Assembly (NCBI GenBank): GCA_027922465.2
Contig: BQMF02000002.1
Location: 2,480,001-2,544,000 of the forward strand
DNA from: Turritopsis dohrnii
Lineage: Eukaryota; Cnidaria; Hydrozoa; Anthoathecata; Oceaniidae
Length of the DNA stretch: 64,000 bases
Direction of reading: 5' to 3'
In this document: one piece after another, positions 52,600-64,000 of the stretch
How the letters are laid out: each line of letters begins with the position of its first letter
How positions within the stretch are numbered: the stretch's first letter is position 1
Notes under the pieces: generated by a model
Told to the model about the DNA's origin: nothing
Seen by the model: only the letters and a program-made list of their open reading frames with translations
The model's database searches: none
Made by a program: the position numbers and the translations under genes

Positions 52600-54215
52600 T
52601 GTTGCCCGTTTCATATTTTAGATCCCACCGAAGCTGTAGAGGTTGGTTATTTACTCGAAGATATGAAAAGTATGTTGATCTGAATGTTTGCTACACCAGC
52701 GATCACAAAAGCTATCACAAAAATATTCCCAAGTTCCTGTGGAATCGTCCCAAGCAAATAGTAGACGACCTGTTAAAGAAGATGAGTGGATTATCTCCAG
52801 AAGCAATATCGTCCGTAAAGCCACTACCTACCATACCGAATATTACGTTCTTAGTGGAAAGTGACTCCATGTATTCTTGTCAAAAAGAAATTTACACCGT
52901 AGACTTTGGAAGCGATAATAAATACGTAAGCTGCTCTTGTGGCTGGTATAGACGCAACAGATCCATATGCAAACATTTCTTTGCTGTAATGGTGGCTGGT
53001 TTGGCCAATTTTGAGGATCTCTCTATTTTATATCGAAATCATCTTTTACATATTTTGGATGACGAATTATTCAAAAGTTGACCAAATTTCATTAGAAGAA
53101 CCAGCAAATCTTGAAACACCAGAAGTGTTGGAAGTTCAAAGAAGTGATGAAGAGTAGAACCTAGATGAAGAAAACGACGATCAAACAGGATCGTCATTTA
53201 ATGCATTACCACTTAGACAAAATAAAATAAAGAAAATGAATTGTGTTACAACATGCGTCATGACGACCTTTCCATAATTGGAGAAATCACAAGCCAGATC
53301 GAAAATTCCATCACAACGATCCAACTTCATAATGAGGAAGCAAGTGAATAAAGCGATCCTTTAATGGAAACCAAAGAAGAAGAAATAACTATGAAGGGCA
53401 ATGGAACTGATGATCTGCATCCTCCTGTAACTAAGAAACACCCGTATAGTGGTCGTGTCGGTGCAGCCGCTGAAGTGATGAGAAAGTGATACCGCACGAA
53501 AGTGGACATAAGATCATTCCTTGAACCGCAGATAAAGCCAGCAAAAGTTGATGGCAAAGGAAATAATGACCAAAAGCAAAAAGCAGACAACAGACCCCTT
53601 CAAAAGCCTTCAGTTGGTTCGATTGTGGAAAACTTGCCAATCATTGACACAACAAAAACTTTGTTGAAATTTGGCTGCCACAACATTAGCTACGGCTCAC
53701 TGATGACACTTGAATGGAAATGCTCAGAAAAAATAAATTAAAAAAATAAAGATGCTGTTAATGAGAAAAAACAATCCCAATTTCAGAGAGGGTTGGTTAC
53801 AAGATGAAATCATTGATTCGTACCTTTATTTGCTTATAAAAGGAATTTTATATTGCGGATCAGTTGAGGCAAATGCGTTATTGCACTGCAGATCATTAAA
53901 GCTTCTTTGGAAAAACAAGAACTTAAAGAAAGTCAAATAATGTCTTCGTTCCATTTAACCCATTTGGTGTTCACTGGATCCTTGTTGTCCTGTTTATTAA
54001 CGAGAATAAGCTCATCGTTCTGGATCCATTATCCAATGCATTACCAGACGATTCAGACACACACTTGAAGCCTCGACAAGAATTGGTAAGGAACTCTTCT
54101 ACGCTAAATTTAGGCTGCACAAACCATCCATCACTAGCCTTGACCATTGTCTGCAAGAAGATAGTAAAAGTTGTGGAGCATACTATGTTATTATGCGAAA
54201 TTAATTTGTTAAGGT
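52600..54215 (+). pseudogene. Decayed SWIM-finger transposase plus Ulp1-like protease unit
   Basis: 52605-53081: a frame ending in a SWIM finger, CSCGWYRRNRSICKHFF (CxC...CxH), as in MULE-type transposases. 53440-53741: linker HPYSGRVGAAAEVMR..., SIVENLPIIDT. 53752-53938: GWLQDEIIDSYLYLLIK, like the WLxDxxIxxY...L of Ulp1/C48 cysteine proteases. 53945-54040: VFVPFNPFGVHWILVVLFIN and LIVLDPLSN, holding the catalytic His (53972-53974) and Asp. 54151-54200: QEDSKSCGAYYVIM with the catalytic Gln/Cys region (Cys codon 54172-54174). The pieces lie in different frames with stops. The upstream DDE part is not seen, and no terminal repeats were identified. Confidence 0.65.
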
Positions 54216-54269
54216 TAATATTAACTTTCTCATTGCAACATCATAATACTTTTCCTTTCTAAAGGGAAA

Positions 54270-55391
54270 CCACTGACTACGAAAACAGATCAAATATCAA
54301 TTCGACAATCGGTATATTATTCTTTGGCGGTGCAGTGCCTCACCAATATATCAAAAGATTTTAACATCAATTTTGATTCATGTAAACATCATGATGTAAA
54401 GTAAGAAACAATATTCTTCTTTCCATGTAACTTCCCAATAAAAAATTTCATTCTTTGTAGTTTTTATACTATGTTTTAACGAGATAAATGTAACTGATGA
54501 ACGGATTAATTCATGAAGTTGTGACTAGCTAAAAATAACCAAAATTTTACCCATATAAATTGTTTCGAATTTTTTAAGGCAGGTAGGCTCGCCATTGCGG
54601 ATTTTTGATTCAAATCGGTTATCATTCATTTGAAAGGAACATGTGACCAATTCAAGAATGTTTTATGTATATAAATTGAATTTTGTTGATTGGCATTTAA
54701 AGATAATGAACCTTTATAAGAACAGCTGCAGGGTGCACTGTGCAGATGTCAGCAGTGGGAATCTCTCATTAGAACAATAGAAAATAGGTCTGGAACGAGC
54801 GACAGAGTTTTAGTTCAAATCAAAATGGCGGATAAGCGTGGTAAACAAATAAAGTTCGCAATCGGGTATCGCAAAGAAAGCGGAGGATAACTTCAAAAGT
54901 TGAAAATTTTAAGATGAAATTTTGACACAAACTCCAGTTGTTTTGAGTGGCTTTTACTCATCTCAAAATGATCCTACTTGCGGTCAATGAGTTCAGCACA
55001 AGTAGTAGATTTTGCCGCTATTTATCTCATTTTTAGGGCTTAACAGGAGAAGAACATTCCTACCTCAAGTCTTCAGAATGATAAGGAGAAAGAATTTCAA
55101 CCTCGTAGACAAATTGATTTCAGAGAAGTGACTCGTAAAACTTCACCATTAACAGTAAATCTGGAGGCGAGTGAACAGGTGTTTTTAAATGGGAGAGTGA
55201 GAAAAAAAAAATAGTTTATTTTCAGTTCGTTCGTTCATATTTTCATTTTGTAAATTTAATAAGCAATATGGTGTAACAAAAAATTTATTTACAACAATAT
55301 TTACATATCTACCGAATCAAGAAAAAAAATCATAAAAATAATATAGATTACTATGACTTTACTAACGCCCTTCCAAAACGCCCACGTTTGC
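54270..55391. other. Intergenic; weak plus-strand open segments
   Basis: ATG 54823 opens a 21-codon frame (MADKRGKQIKFAIGYRKESG). A frame at about 55040-55214 reads QPRRQIDFREVTRKTSPLTV between a possible acceptor and a stop. Neither has a family match I recognise, and no convincing junction joins them. I would not call a gene. Confidence 0.3.
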
Positions 55392-56682
55392 TCAGTAGGA
55401 AGGGCGATCAATAAGCGCTGTGACAAATGCACTCAAATTGAAAAACCAACCCAGCAGGAAATAATAAAACGCCCACGCCATGTCGAACTCTTTGTAGAAG
55501 TCTGAGTTACACATTTTACCGAGGAATATGGCCAGCACTATCACACCGACAATGCCTGAAAAAATCAAACCATTCATAAGAATTAATGCTTTGCAATGAT
55601 GGCGGAATATTGACACTTTAGAAAATATCCAAACATCGTTTGTTAACTGAGTACTTAAGGGAAAAAACACTATCTAAACCACTGAAAGCATGAAATCATT
55701 TTATTTTTTTCTATTTTTTATCTTTACAGTATGATGTCATATTTGTGAATTACTAATCGAAAAACGTGCATTCTTCGTGGAAAAATGTGCCTAATTGTAG
55801 ATACAATATATTGCGGTGAAAATTCTGTTACAAAGCTAATTAACGCTTGTCTTCATAATTTACCGCTCGAGATCATTCGAATCTGATGGATCGTCGAAAG
55901 AGTCATGAATCTGTCATGGAATAGAGGGCTGGGTCAAAGTTTATAAACATAGACAATACTTACTTCCGGTGAGTGAAAACGGAGAATTCCAATACAGCAG
56001 TGCACGGTCGCTTGAGAACATGACAATGGCGGTAAATATAGATGTGAAACCCATGACAACTGTCATTAGCACAAGAAAAGCACGTGTGAGTTTAATGAAA
56101 TCTACAATGACGAAAAACAGGATATGTTGATATCATCTTCCATAAATATCTTTAATCACTTTGTAATTCATTCGAATATTTTCATTTTATTTCGGTTTTT
56201 GTTATATAATTCAACGATTAATTTTTTGAAAAAGTGAATCAATTCAATATTCAAGTGTTAATAGTTACTTTTGTTGAACAAACAAGAATCAATCTAACAA
56301 TGAAAAGATTTCTCTTATAACAACATCTGCACGTCGAGAAAAAAAAAGGTCTTTTTATTGAAATTCGACAGAAAATCTTGTATCAACAAACGTCCTTACT
56401 TGGTGTTCCTTTTATACCAATATGACCAGAATCCCCAAATTTATGACATTCGGTGGTCATTGGTCGATTGGTGGTCACGTTCGTTTCGCCAGGTCTCAAA
56501 TCTTTACAAGTACGCCACAGTCCAAAATAAGTCGTTTCCTCCCATTTATCCGACGCTCTTTTCATTGTCTTCATAGCCCAGTAGTCGTATTCGCAAGACA
56601 ACGCCAGAAAGATTGTTGCAAAACAACACGCACCAAGCGTCCATACACGAATGGGTTTTGTAAATCGCTGACGTCGACCCAT
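55392..56682 (-). CDS. Claudin/PMP22-like four-pass membrane protein (3 exons, 194 aa)
   Basis: Exons 56682-56400, 56101-55964, 55555-55392; phases close exactly (585 nt). Four hydrophobic segments: about 11-30 (VWTLGACCFATIFLALSCEY), about 99-120 (RAFLVLMTVVMGFTSIFTAI), about 141-156 (GSIVGVIVLAIFLGK) and about 170-190 (FYYFLLGWFFNLSAFVTALI region). The first extracellular loop carries YFGLWRTC...C, matching the claudin-family W..GLW-C-C signature (the second Cys in TECHKF), and an NVTT glycosylation site. Length fits the PMP22/EMP/claudin/TMEM superfamily (160-230 aa). Probable plasma-membrane or junction protein. The specific subfamily cannot be told by eye. Confidence 0.83.
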
Positions 56683-57489
56683 TCTTGACGAACTCTACTT
56701 CACAAAGTGGGTTGTTGTAGTGTTGCTTTTGATCGAGTCAACATGCGTGTTTGATTGATTTCTTTTGAGAGAGAAGTTCTCAAATAATGATCAAACAAAA
56801 AAAAAACAACCTCCCTGTTGCGATGTGTTAATCTTTTGAGCTATTCAGGAAGAGATGTAGTATCTATAAAAATCTCCTGATAAAGTGAATTAATTATAAA
56901 TAATGCATTGCAACAACCGGGGGTTGATATTGATAGATTATAATTTTCCAAAGAAATGGAATACGAAATATTTTTTCTATTAAACATTCAGAAAATATTT
57001 CAATTTCAGATATGTACTTCGCCCTGATCATCACACAAAAAAAAGCCCTATCGCTCATTACAACACGTGTACTCCTCAAATTTTCGGCTTGATATAAAAT
57101 CCTAAATCCTCTTTCCATGACTTTTCATGTTTGCCAGTGTTTGCGTTCGTCAGCAAGTGCTTTCACACTCAAGTCAATAAGAACTAACAATGATTTTGCA
57201 ACCCATTTTGCTAAAACATCGAACCCCCTGTTTTTTTTTTAATTACGGCATCGTGACATGGCGTTTTTTACAGCGTTACTTAAAATTGCTGATTCATTCT
57301 CCGTAATTACTTACTGCTAATGTAAACATTTCAAAATAATGGGCAATAATTCAAAGACTTAATAGAAAAGGCTTGCTTATGTAAATAGAAAATTTTTTTA
57401 TCCCTTCTCTTCAGATACACTCTCGATGAAAGGGCAGAACAAGGAAAGATAGAATAATATATTGAAGTCTTCACGAGTCTTGTGACAAG
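56683..57489. other. Intergenic between claudin-like and C2H2 genes
   Basis: Would contain the claudin-like promoter and the C2H2 gene 3' UTR. No recognisable repeat or gene. Confidence 0.45.
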
Positions 57490-60400
57490 CTACAAGTACA
57501 CGTTGTCACCCTGCTTGGAGCTGGGAAATTCCAGAACATCTTCATGGTCTGGATAGTATTCATCTTTATCACAAACTGCTTCCTCGAGGGTTTCTCTTTC
57601 GGCAAGGACTATGCTATTGTTTGCGTTTGATATTGCATCAGTAGTAAAGAAGGCCGTGCTCAGGTCTTTGGAATTATCGTGCTCTGTAACACGAGTGGAC
57701 TCGGTATGCTCGCGTACAATCGATAATTTGGAAAAAGGCTCTATCGATATTGAGTTGGTATCTGCACAATATATTCCACTGGAGCTATTCTTGGCCGATT
57801 TATGAAACACACTATGTATAGCATCGCTTGGTTCTTCGACTGATTCCTTCAATGGGACTACGCCTCTTGCTATTAAACCAATTTCATCAGTGCCTTCTGA
57901 AACTACGTACTGTAGTTCATTTCGAGATGTGTCATCTGCACCAGCGACTCCAATATCGTTTCCACCAATCACTTGCTGCGCACGAGGCTGTTCAATTGCT
58001 AGATCCAACTCACTTTGTTGCCTCGAAGTAGTTTTGTTTTTACCGTGATTTTTAAGGTGAAAATTCAAATGTCCCTTCTGAAAGAATTTCCGATTACACA
58101 AATGGCAGGCGAATTTTTTTTCTCCGTTATGGGTTAACATGTGTCGGTGGAGGTATGTTTTCCGGGCGAAGGATTTGCCACACTGTTCGCAAGTAAACTC
58201 TTTATCGTTGGAATGCGTGGACATATGTCGTTTCAGATCGTAACTCTGTCGGTAGCTGTGTCCACAAACGTTGCAGACGAATGGACGCTTGTTGGCATGG
58301 ATCAATTTATGTTTGCTCAAATTAGCCTTGTTGTTGAAGCACTTCTGGCAAATATCACATTGGTACGGCTTATCGCCTGTGTGGATAAGAGCGTGAGATT
58401 GCATATACCTAGAAATACAGATGTAAGAAGGAAATGTGAGTCCTACACGATGTATGATTTAAATAACCATAGAAGGGAGAAATTTTCGCGTATAATAAGT
58501 TTCAACTACTAATGCGAAATGCGCGAAAATTAGCATCAAAATTAAGAGCATAAGGGCAATGTGCAAAATCTATAGTGGAATCTGTCTATCTCCACTACTC
58601 TCTATCTCCACTACTCTCCTATCTCCACTACTCTCTATCTCCACTACTCTCCTATCTCCACTACTCTCTATCTCCACTACTCTCTATCTCCACTACTCTC
58701 CTATCTCCACTACTCTCTATCTCCACTACTCTCTATCTCCACTACTCTCTATCTCCACTACTCTCTATCTCCACTACTCTCTTATCTCCACTACTCTCTA
58801 TCTCCACTACTCTCCTATCTCCACTACTCTCTATCTCCACTACTCTCCTATCTCCACTACTCTCTATCTCCACTACTCTCTATCTCCACTACTCTCCTAT
58901 CTCCACTACTCTCCTATCTCCACTACTCTCTATCTCCACTACTCTCCTATCTCCACTACTCTCTATCTCGAACAAAAATCTCGATCCCTTGAACAGCTAA
59001 CTTGAGGAGCTAACTTTCTTTATCTCGAACATTCTCTATCTCGAACAAATTTTTCGGTCCCTTGCGAGTTCAAGATAGAGAGATTCCATTGTACCAACTG
59101 TATTTCAAAGTCATTGATACTTTTGGGAGTGAAGATTGTGGGGACATAATTCTGGTATTTTTGTATTATGTAATTACTTGACGAGCAGTGTGAAAAGTCC
59201 CCTTTTATGCAAAAAATTAAAGTAGAAAAACAAGGAATGCGTGTAACTTAACACGCCCTGGAAAGTCGAGGAACGAGGGAAGACATTAGTGCGCAGGGTG
59301 GCAATAGCGAGAGCATTATAGTTACTTCTTCTACCCTTTCATGCAGAAGTAATAACATTTCAACTGAAGATATTTCGCGAAGGAATAGACAGACTACTAA
59401 CAGTTCACCACCAGTATAATAATACATAATAATAATATAATACAATAATATATTCAAAGAGGTCACCAAACAGTGAGAAGGGCATGTAAAGAGTTTTATG
59501 TTACTGAACCCTCATTGTAAAGGTAATTAAGTAACCAAAGAAAGTTGTACCTACCACTTACTGCTGAACGAAGCACCACAAATGTTACAAAGAAAACTCT
59601 TGATGCCAGCATGAGATTCTAAATGCCGTCGTAAATGCAACTTCCGCCGAAACTTCCTGTTACATTCTGGACATTCAAACTGTCGTTCTTCTGTGTGTAA
59701 CTTTTTATGTGCTGCTATGTTGGTTGTTGATTTGAAGTGCTTTCCGCATATTGGGCAGTTACCAGGTATTTTCCGCCGCTTTTTGGATGTTTCCCCGGCA
59801 GCAGCTTGACTGCTTTTAACAGTAGAAGCGACTTTCAACGTCGCGTTGATGTCACCAAAATCTATTAATAAAAAAATATGACTAACAAAAAGAAAAGCTG
59901 TTGGTATAAGTGTTTCGTGGAGAGCTCTTTCAAAGTATTGGTAGTAAAAGGATAACATAAAACTTAAGAAAACCTGTTGAATTTGAATGTAGTATTCCTT
60001 GGTTACTGTTGATTTGTATCTGCTGTATGCTTGGTAAAATTTCTACTTGTTGTGTTGTAGTGGTATCTATGGCAGCAAGCTGTGGAAAACTTCCTTGCAA
60101 CTGCAGATTTGGTTGAATGTGAATGGTTGTTGCTGCCTGAACTTGAGTCACTGTATTAACCATTGGTTCAAGACTGGACAATGTAGTAAGGATGGAATTC
60201 AAATTTGGTCGATCAGAATGCGAGTGTGGCTGCAACTGTACCTGTGTAGGTAACTCTTGAGTGATAGGAAGCTGTTGCTTTGGGTCAATTTGCCTCTAAA
60301 ACATGAAATAAGACAATAATGAGGAATATGAATGAATGTGTATATACACAATGAAAGTCATTCAGATTTTACTTGACAGGAACTTAATGGAAGCCGTTTT

Positions 60401-60547
60401 TACCTTTGACCTATCATTGTCAATCGGTTCTTGTGTTTGTCCAAACTGATTCCAGAACTCATTGATGAGATGTTCAAGATGGGTAAAGCTTGCTGCTGGT
60501 TCCCAGGAATATTTGACCCATCTAACCTTATAATAACGAGTGCCATC
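57490..60547 (-). CDS. C2H2 zinc-finger protein with chromo-like motif (at least 4 exons, 5' end not found)
   Basis: Exons 60547-60404, 60295-59974, 59861-59555, 58408-57490; in-phase (1,692 nt, 563 residues). First visible exon: YYKVRWVKYSWEPAASFTHL and EHLINEFW, resembling the YxVKW..xxxTWEP core of chromodomains. Second: glutamine/threonine-rich linker. Third: basic KKRRK and fingers 1-2 (CPICGKHF..., CPECNRKF...). Finger 3 is split by the intron; choosing donor GTAGGT restores exact C-x2-C-x12-H-x3-H spacing. Last exon: fingers 4-7 with degenerate TGEKPF-type linkers (HTGDKPYQC), then an acidic tail ending DNVYL. Probably a nuclear DNA-binding regulator. The start exon is upstream of 60547 or missed. 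Intron 3 holds a satellite. Confidence 0.83.
58586..58964. repeat. Satellite of CTCTATCTCCACTA units
   Basis: About 26 head-to-tail units, alternating 14-bp CTCTATCTCCACTA and 15-bp CTCCTATCTCCACTA variants, in the last intron of the C2H2 gene. Diverged CTCTATCTCGAAC units follow to about 59080. It keeps two plus-strand frames open (repeated S-P-L-L-S-I and S-T-T-L), which is an artefact. Confidence 0.9.
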
Positions 60548-61049
60548 CTAATAGATAAAAGGTAAACATTACATTGTATATAGTCCAGTAAAGAATATTG
60601 CCTTACTGCACATAAAAAAACTGATGACCAAATAATTGTTGGTGAAAGTCAACAGATCACTAACCACAACACAAATACACACAGGTGGCCATAGTGGAGT
60701 TCAAATGATCATATTCCGAAATCAACAAGAAGATACATTCAAGTAGAACCACTATGCAATATAATAAATAGAAATGTCAAAGTTATGATCAGAATATCGA
60801 TGCAGCCATAGCTGTTTTACAACAATTAGGAAGAACTTGACTGTAAAGATAACAAAAACAGTCATCAAAAATGGGATGCACAATGGAATATATTATATGC
60901 TTTATAAACTATTGTATGACTTTAAGTTTCTTCCTTCGTGAATTCATCAGCTAACTAAGAAAACGTTACAAAATTCACAATGCATTTGTTTCATTTAAAG
61001 CCACGTCAAATTTTGACGTCACAGTTCATTTTGAACTTATTTTGGGGGC
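60548..61049. other. Upstream of visible C2H2 exons; no exon identified
   Basis: AT-rich; likely intron or promoter of the C2H2 gene. No convincing start exon with matching phase was found. Confidence 0.4.
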
Positions 61050-61620
61050 GGCATTTTGATACCAGGATCATCAAACAGTTTGAGAAGTATCAGGTTCTTG
61101 TTGAAGCATAGGTCACATTTCCCAATGTCGGATTAAAGGGATGGCCTTTCTTTTTAATTTTTCAAGTGATCATTGTTTGGTTGTTCTGTTTGAGCTTCCA
61201 GACTTCTTTCGAAAGTTGAGTTTCTTTTTCGTACTGTTGGTGGTTAAAAGAATTTTTATGGTTTCTGAATGGCACTTTGAACGTGGGTTTGTTATTCTGA
61301 TATAGGTTTTTGGGCCAAAGGTTGGGTCATTCAATATGAGTGTGGTTTCGTAAACAATTTTGGTGGTTACGCATTTGTTGTCCATTGGGCAGTTTTTTTC
61401 TCTGGACTCAATGACAATTGTCTTGTTGTGGCTATTTATGATGGCTTTGATGTTCTGCATACAACTGTAACTCATATTTTTGATTGAAAAGTATATGCTT
61501 TTTTCAGGAAGTGCTTGTCCAGTTAGAGTCAGGAAGTATTTTCTGATGTTTGTGGCAACATTTTTGGTAAAGGGTGGGTTGAACCATATCATATTTCTTT
61601 ACCGCGGCTAATTCGGTGTT
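61050..61620 (-). pseudogene. GIY-YIG-containing retroelement fragment
   Basis: The minus frame from 61592 reads IWFNPPFTKNVATNIRKYFL, MSYSCMQNIKAIINSHNKT, NCPMDNKCVTTKIVYETTL and KTYIRITNP. This is the C-terminal layout (WFNPPFSKNV...SYSCM.N....NSHN...CP...KCL...VVY.A.V...YIGLT) seen in GIY-YIG-bearing retroelements of cnidarians (recall). After a frame shift, about 61120-61090 reads GKCDLCFNKNLILLK, the usual following CxLC segment. It is unlike the Penelope-like copy at 5258-6336 in sequence, so a second lineage. Confidence 0.55.
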
Positions 61621-61762
61621 AGTTGCGTTGTTGGTTATGTCAGGGTTTTTGTATTAATCATGTGTATCCGGATTTGTTCAGTGCTTCTTGGTAATGGCTG
61701 GCGATGCTCTGGAATATACTTTCATTGGTTGAAACGCATGGGATGGGATATATATATATATA

Positions 61763-62280
61763 GTAACCCGGGTAAAAATTTTTACCGAGTTTAAGTCAAG
61801 TTCGCTTTTCCCGTGTGCAAACCCCGTGACAAAAAATTAAATCACACAACCGCGACCGGAAAGTGTATCCATGTTGTAGAGCTCGAAAAACTGATCAGAA
61901 AAGTGTATGGGATCGTTTCGCTACGACCAACCGTTGCAGAGATATCGTCGATCAAAGATTTTGATGACCTCATAGCCGCAGTAACAAATAAAATTTAGGC
62001 CCAAATGTTGCGTCACCCCATCACCAGTATCGCAGGCCCTAAAAAACGTCAGTTATCCCTATTGGCTCTCGAAATATTTCCCCAAAAACGTTGTGTTCGA
62101 TTGGGGATGCAATGCAATGATTCCTCGTGATCATAAAAATAACTGACGACAAATGCCACATGCTTTTATACTAATCATGAATGTGTTGTGCGTGGTTAAA
62201 TTGCCGCTAAATGACCACGATTAAGAAGATTTTGACCGTTAAAAAACAAAAAAACAAACACTGTCTAAAATAAAAGTGGT
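61763..62280 (+). repeat. Dispersed repeat R1, copy 2 (uninterrupted)
   Basis: Starts GTAACCCGGGTAAAAATTTT and aligns with 35653-35900 plus 37516-37790. It preserves the empty site for transposon C near GTAACAAATAAAATTTAGGC (about 61981-62000). The short shared open frame (HVVELEKLIRKVYGIVSLRP) is probably not coding. Confidence 0.85.
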
Positions 62281-62470
62281 ATGCACGATTGCAGATTAGT
62301 ATAAGTAGATAACTTTTTTTCAGTTAGCTGATGAATCTGTGAAGGAAGAAACTTAAAGTTCTAACGAAAAACAGTTTTCTTCTTTTCATCCTTTTGTAAG
62401 TAAAATTGCTCCTGTCTGTCGAGCACTTTCAGAGAAGAGATAAAAATCTGTATGCTATTATATATATACA

Positions 62471-63092
62471 TACTTTAATCGGATTAATCTTTGCAAGATT
62501 AATTTTTGCGATTTCGCGATTTGTTGCCTTTTTCGCGAAAATTCATATCACGAAAACAAGTAACACCGTCAGATCGTGAAAATTACTCCATATATACAAC
62601 ATTTTTCAAGGTACTCATTCGCGAAAATAAAACCAGTTGTCTTCTTGTGTTTTCTTTTGTCTATTGGATCAAGCAATGACAAAATGGTGTACAAGTTATA
62701 TTATCAATATTTACTATTAAAAGAAGTGCTACATACATTAATAATTTAATCTAAAATAATTACATTTTTTTCTTGTTTTATCTTTTGCGAAGGCAGTGTT
62801 TTGCATCCTTCAAGAAACCTTTGATCTCAGTTGAATTTAGAAAATAGTGACAAGGAAGACGGTATCGAGAGTGACGAATGGGAACGACCCGAAAGATAGT
62901 CATTTGATTTGTTTTGGTATTTTGACGATGAAGAAGATTTATAATTAGTTATATTCTCATAAAAAAAGTTTAAAAGAGTCGATTTTCTTTCAATCATAAT
63001 CCTTCTGACTGTGAAAATAAATGCACGCAAAATCTTTCGAAACAACCATTCACTAAAATTAATCCACATGAAATAATAATCCGATTAAAGTA
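62471..63092. mobile_element. TA-flanked MITE (CTTTAATCGGATTA ends)
   Basis: CTTTAATCGGATTAAT at 62473 mirrors AATAATCCGATTAAAG ending 63090, with TA on both sides (62471-62472, 63091-63092). It contains TTCGCGAAAA motifs near 62510-62625. No transposase. Confidence 0.8.
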
Positions 63093-64000
63093 TAAAGTCA
63101 ACTGCTGTTATCTCAAACACCAGCTCAAACAAAAAATTTTGTGCCATCAGCAAAATCTGTCCTGTTATCTAGAACTAATTTTAGTCCCAAGTGACAAAAT
63201 ACAGTCTTCATTTTGAACTTTTCAGGATGCGCAGCGCTTAGAAACCACCCTATCATAAACATTTTTATTGTGTCGTTGAATTCTATTTCATTTTGGAACT
63301 TTTGAAATGTTTTTGGAATATTTTTAATCTATTGAATGTAGGGTCAAAAATAAAAAATAAAATGAAGTGCTTCAAGGCTTTGGAAGACATCTTTTACTGC
63401 AGGAAGCAAAAATTAAGAGAGAGTTAACTTTTACAGTGTTGGCAATGTTCTACCTTAAGGGAAGAAACCTTCACGGGAAGAAATTTTCGGGGAATTTATT
63501 CTTTGAAATAAATCGAAATGTGAAATATTTTATTGATATGTCACCACCTGTTGTAATCTAAAAATCATCAAAGTATTTTGTGCATATTATTTGATAAACT
63601 CTCCATCCTACTGTCATTTAATTCTTTCTTTTAAGGCGAATCTCCACTAGACAAAAATGTCTTTGTAGACATACTTTTCGTTCAATCTTCCCTCCGCGAC
63701 ATCATTCGAAGGAGGGGCGGAAACTGCCGCAGCATTTTCCGCTACTTTTGCGGGCAGAAACTTTGGCGTGTCAAAAAAACCGCGAAATTTATGGAATAAA
63801 CTTTCGCGTTTCGCAGATTTTGGAACTAATTTCGCGGAAAAAAACTTTCGTGAATGAGCAAAAAAGAAACCAAATTTTTATAATTTTTCTTTTCTAAAAC
63901 TAATTTTTCAACTACAACTAACTTCCCACTCAGAATTGGTTTTGTCATCGGTTTCTCCATCTTCACGAAAAAACTTTCGCGTTTTGCTGTTTTGAAATTT
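63093..64000. other. Terminal segment; possible truncated repeat
   Basis: No gene. AAGGCGAATCTCCACTAG at about 63634 looks like a MITE end, and TTTCGCG motifs recur at 63770-63990, but the partner end would be beyond the window. Confidence 0.35.

Noticed and set aside
54823..55216. Possible two-exon plus-strand gene starting MADKRG
   Set aside because: The first frame stops after 21 codons and no consistent donor/acceptor pair gives a longer frame; it would then collide with the claudin-like gene on the other strand.
58559..59005. Two long plus-strand frames of 140-148 codons
   Set aside because: Pure satellite translation (S-T-T-L and S-P-L-L repeats) within an intron of the minus-strand C2H2 gene.
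61813..61998. Short open frame shared by both R1 copies (VVELEKLI.KVYGIV..RPT..EIS)
   Set aside because: The two copies are similar at the nucleotide level and most differences change amino acids, so there is no sign of coding constraint; it is probably just repeat similarity.
1..64000. CRISPR arrays, operons, bacterial promoters or ribosome binding sites
   Set aside because: The window is eukaryotic: multi-exon genes with in-phase GT-AG introns, SINE/LINE/Helitron content, and no prokaryotic gene packing. The tandem arrays in transposon C are transposon subterminal repeats, not spacers with repeats.

Overview
The window is AT-rich (roughly two thirds A+T by eye) eukaryotic DNA with genes broken into many small exons by GT-AG introns. 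Gene content (mind bomb, RING/NHL, PH, HAD, claudin-like, C2H2) is metazoan. The repeats (Penelope-like elements with GIY-YIG, a LINE with an N-terminal PHD finger, a Helitron beginning TCTATATATTAATAGCC, a CAACCTCGTCCCCAGG MITE, an RT-associated GGFITLRHNEIRD fragment) are ones I associate with cnidarian genomes. I infer a cnidarian, class undetermined, from recall and not from a search.

Layout. 1-8860 is transposon territory: a dead TA-flanked mariner-like element, a LINE tail, a Penelope-like element carrying a TTA-flanked DNA transposon in its 3' UTR, and a long-TIR element containing a tRNA-derived SINE. 8862-17174 (+) is a 21-exon mind bomb E3 ligase gene whose exon phases close into a 979-residue frame. 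19317-22172 (-) is a 5-exon RING/coiled-coil/NHL gene (572 residues). 23317-38154 (-) is a small PH-domain gene whose single domain is split by a 14.4-kb intron filled with a dead LINE, three levels of nested DNA transposons, and a repeat interrupted by another transposon. 39419-45871 (+) is a 3-exon HAD-phosphatase gene with a Helitron-in-MITE nest in intron 1 and a BEN-like fragment and MITEs in intron 2. 45872-54300 holds a truncated LINE, an RT-associated fragment between inverted repeats, MITEs, and a decayed SWIM-finger plus Ulp1-like protease unit. 55392-56682 (-) is a claudin/PMP22-like four-helix membrane protein. 57490-60547 (-) is a seven-finger C2H2 gene with a chromo-like motif in its first visible exon. 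61050-64000 is repeats again.

The host genes share no evident pathway. Mind bomb and the RING/NHL protein are both probable ubiquitin ligases, the PH and HAD proteins are probably cytosolic, the claudin-like protein is membrane-bound and the C2H2 protein nuclear. The strongest unusual signal is a group of three non-autonomous DNA elements (2791-4690, 31728-35033, 35901-37515) that share interior modules but carry different terminal motif arrays. The window also contains empty-site copies that expose two insertions, element C and the Helitron, exactly.
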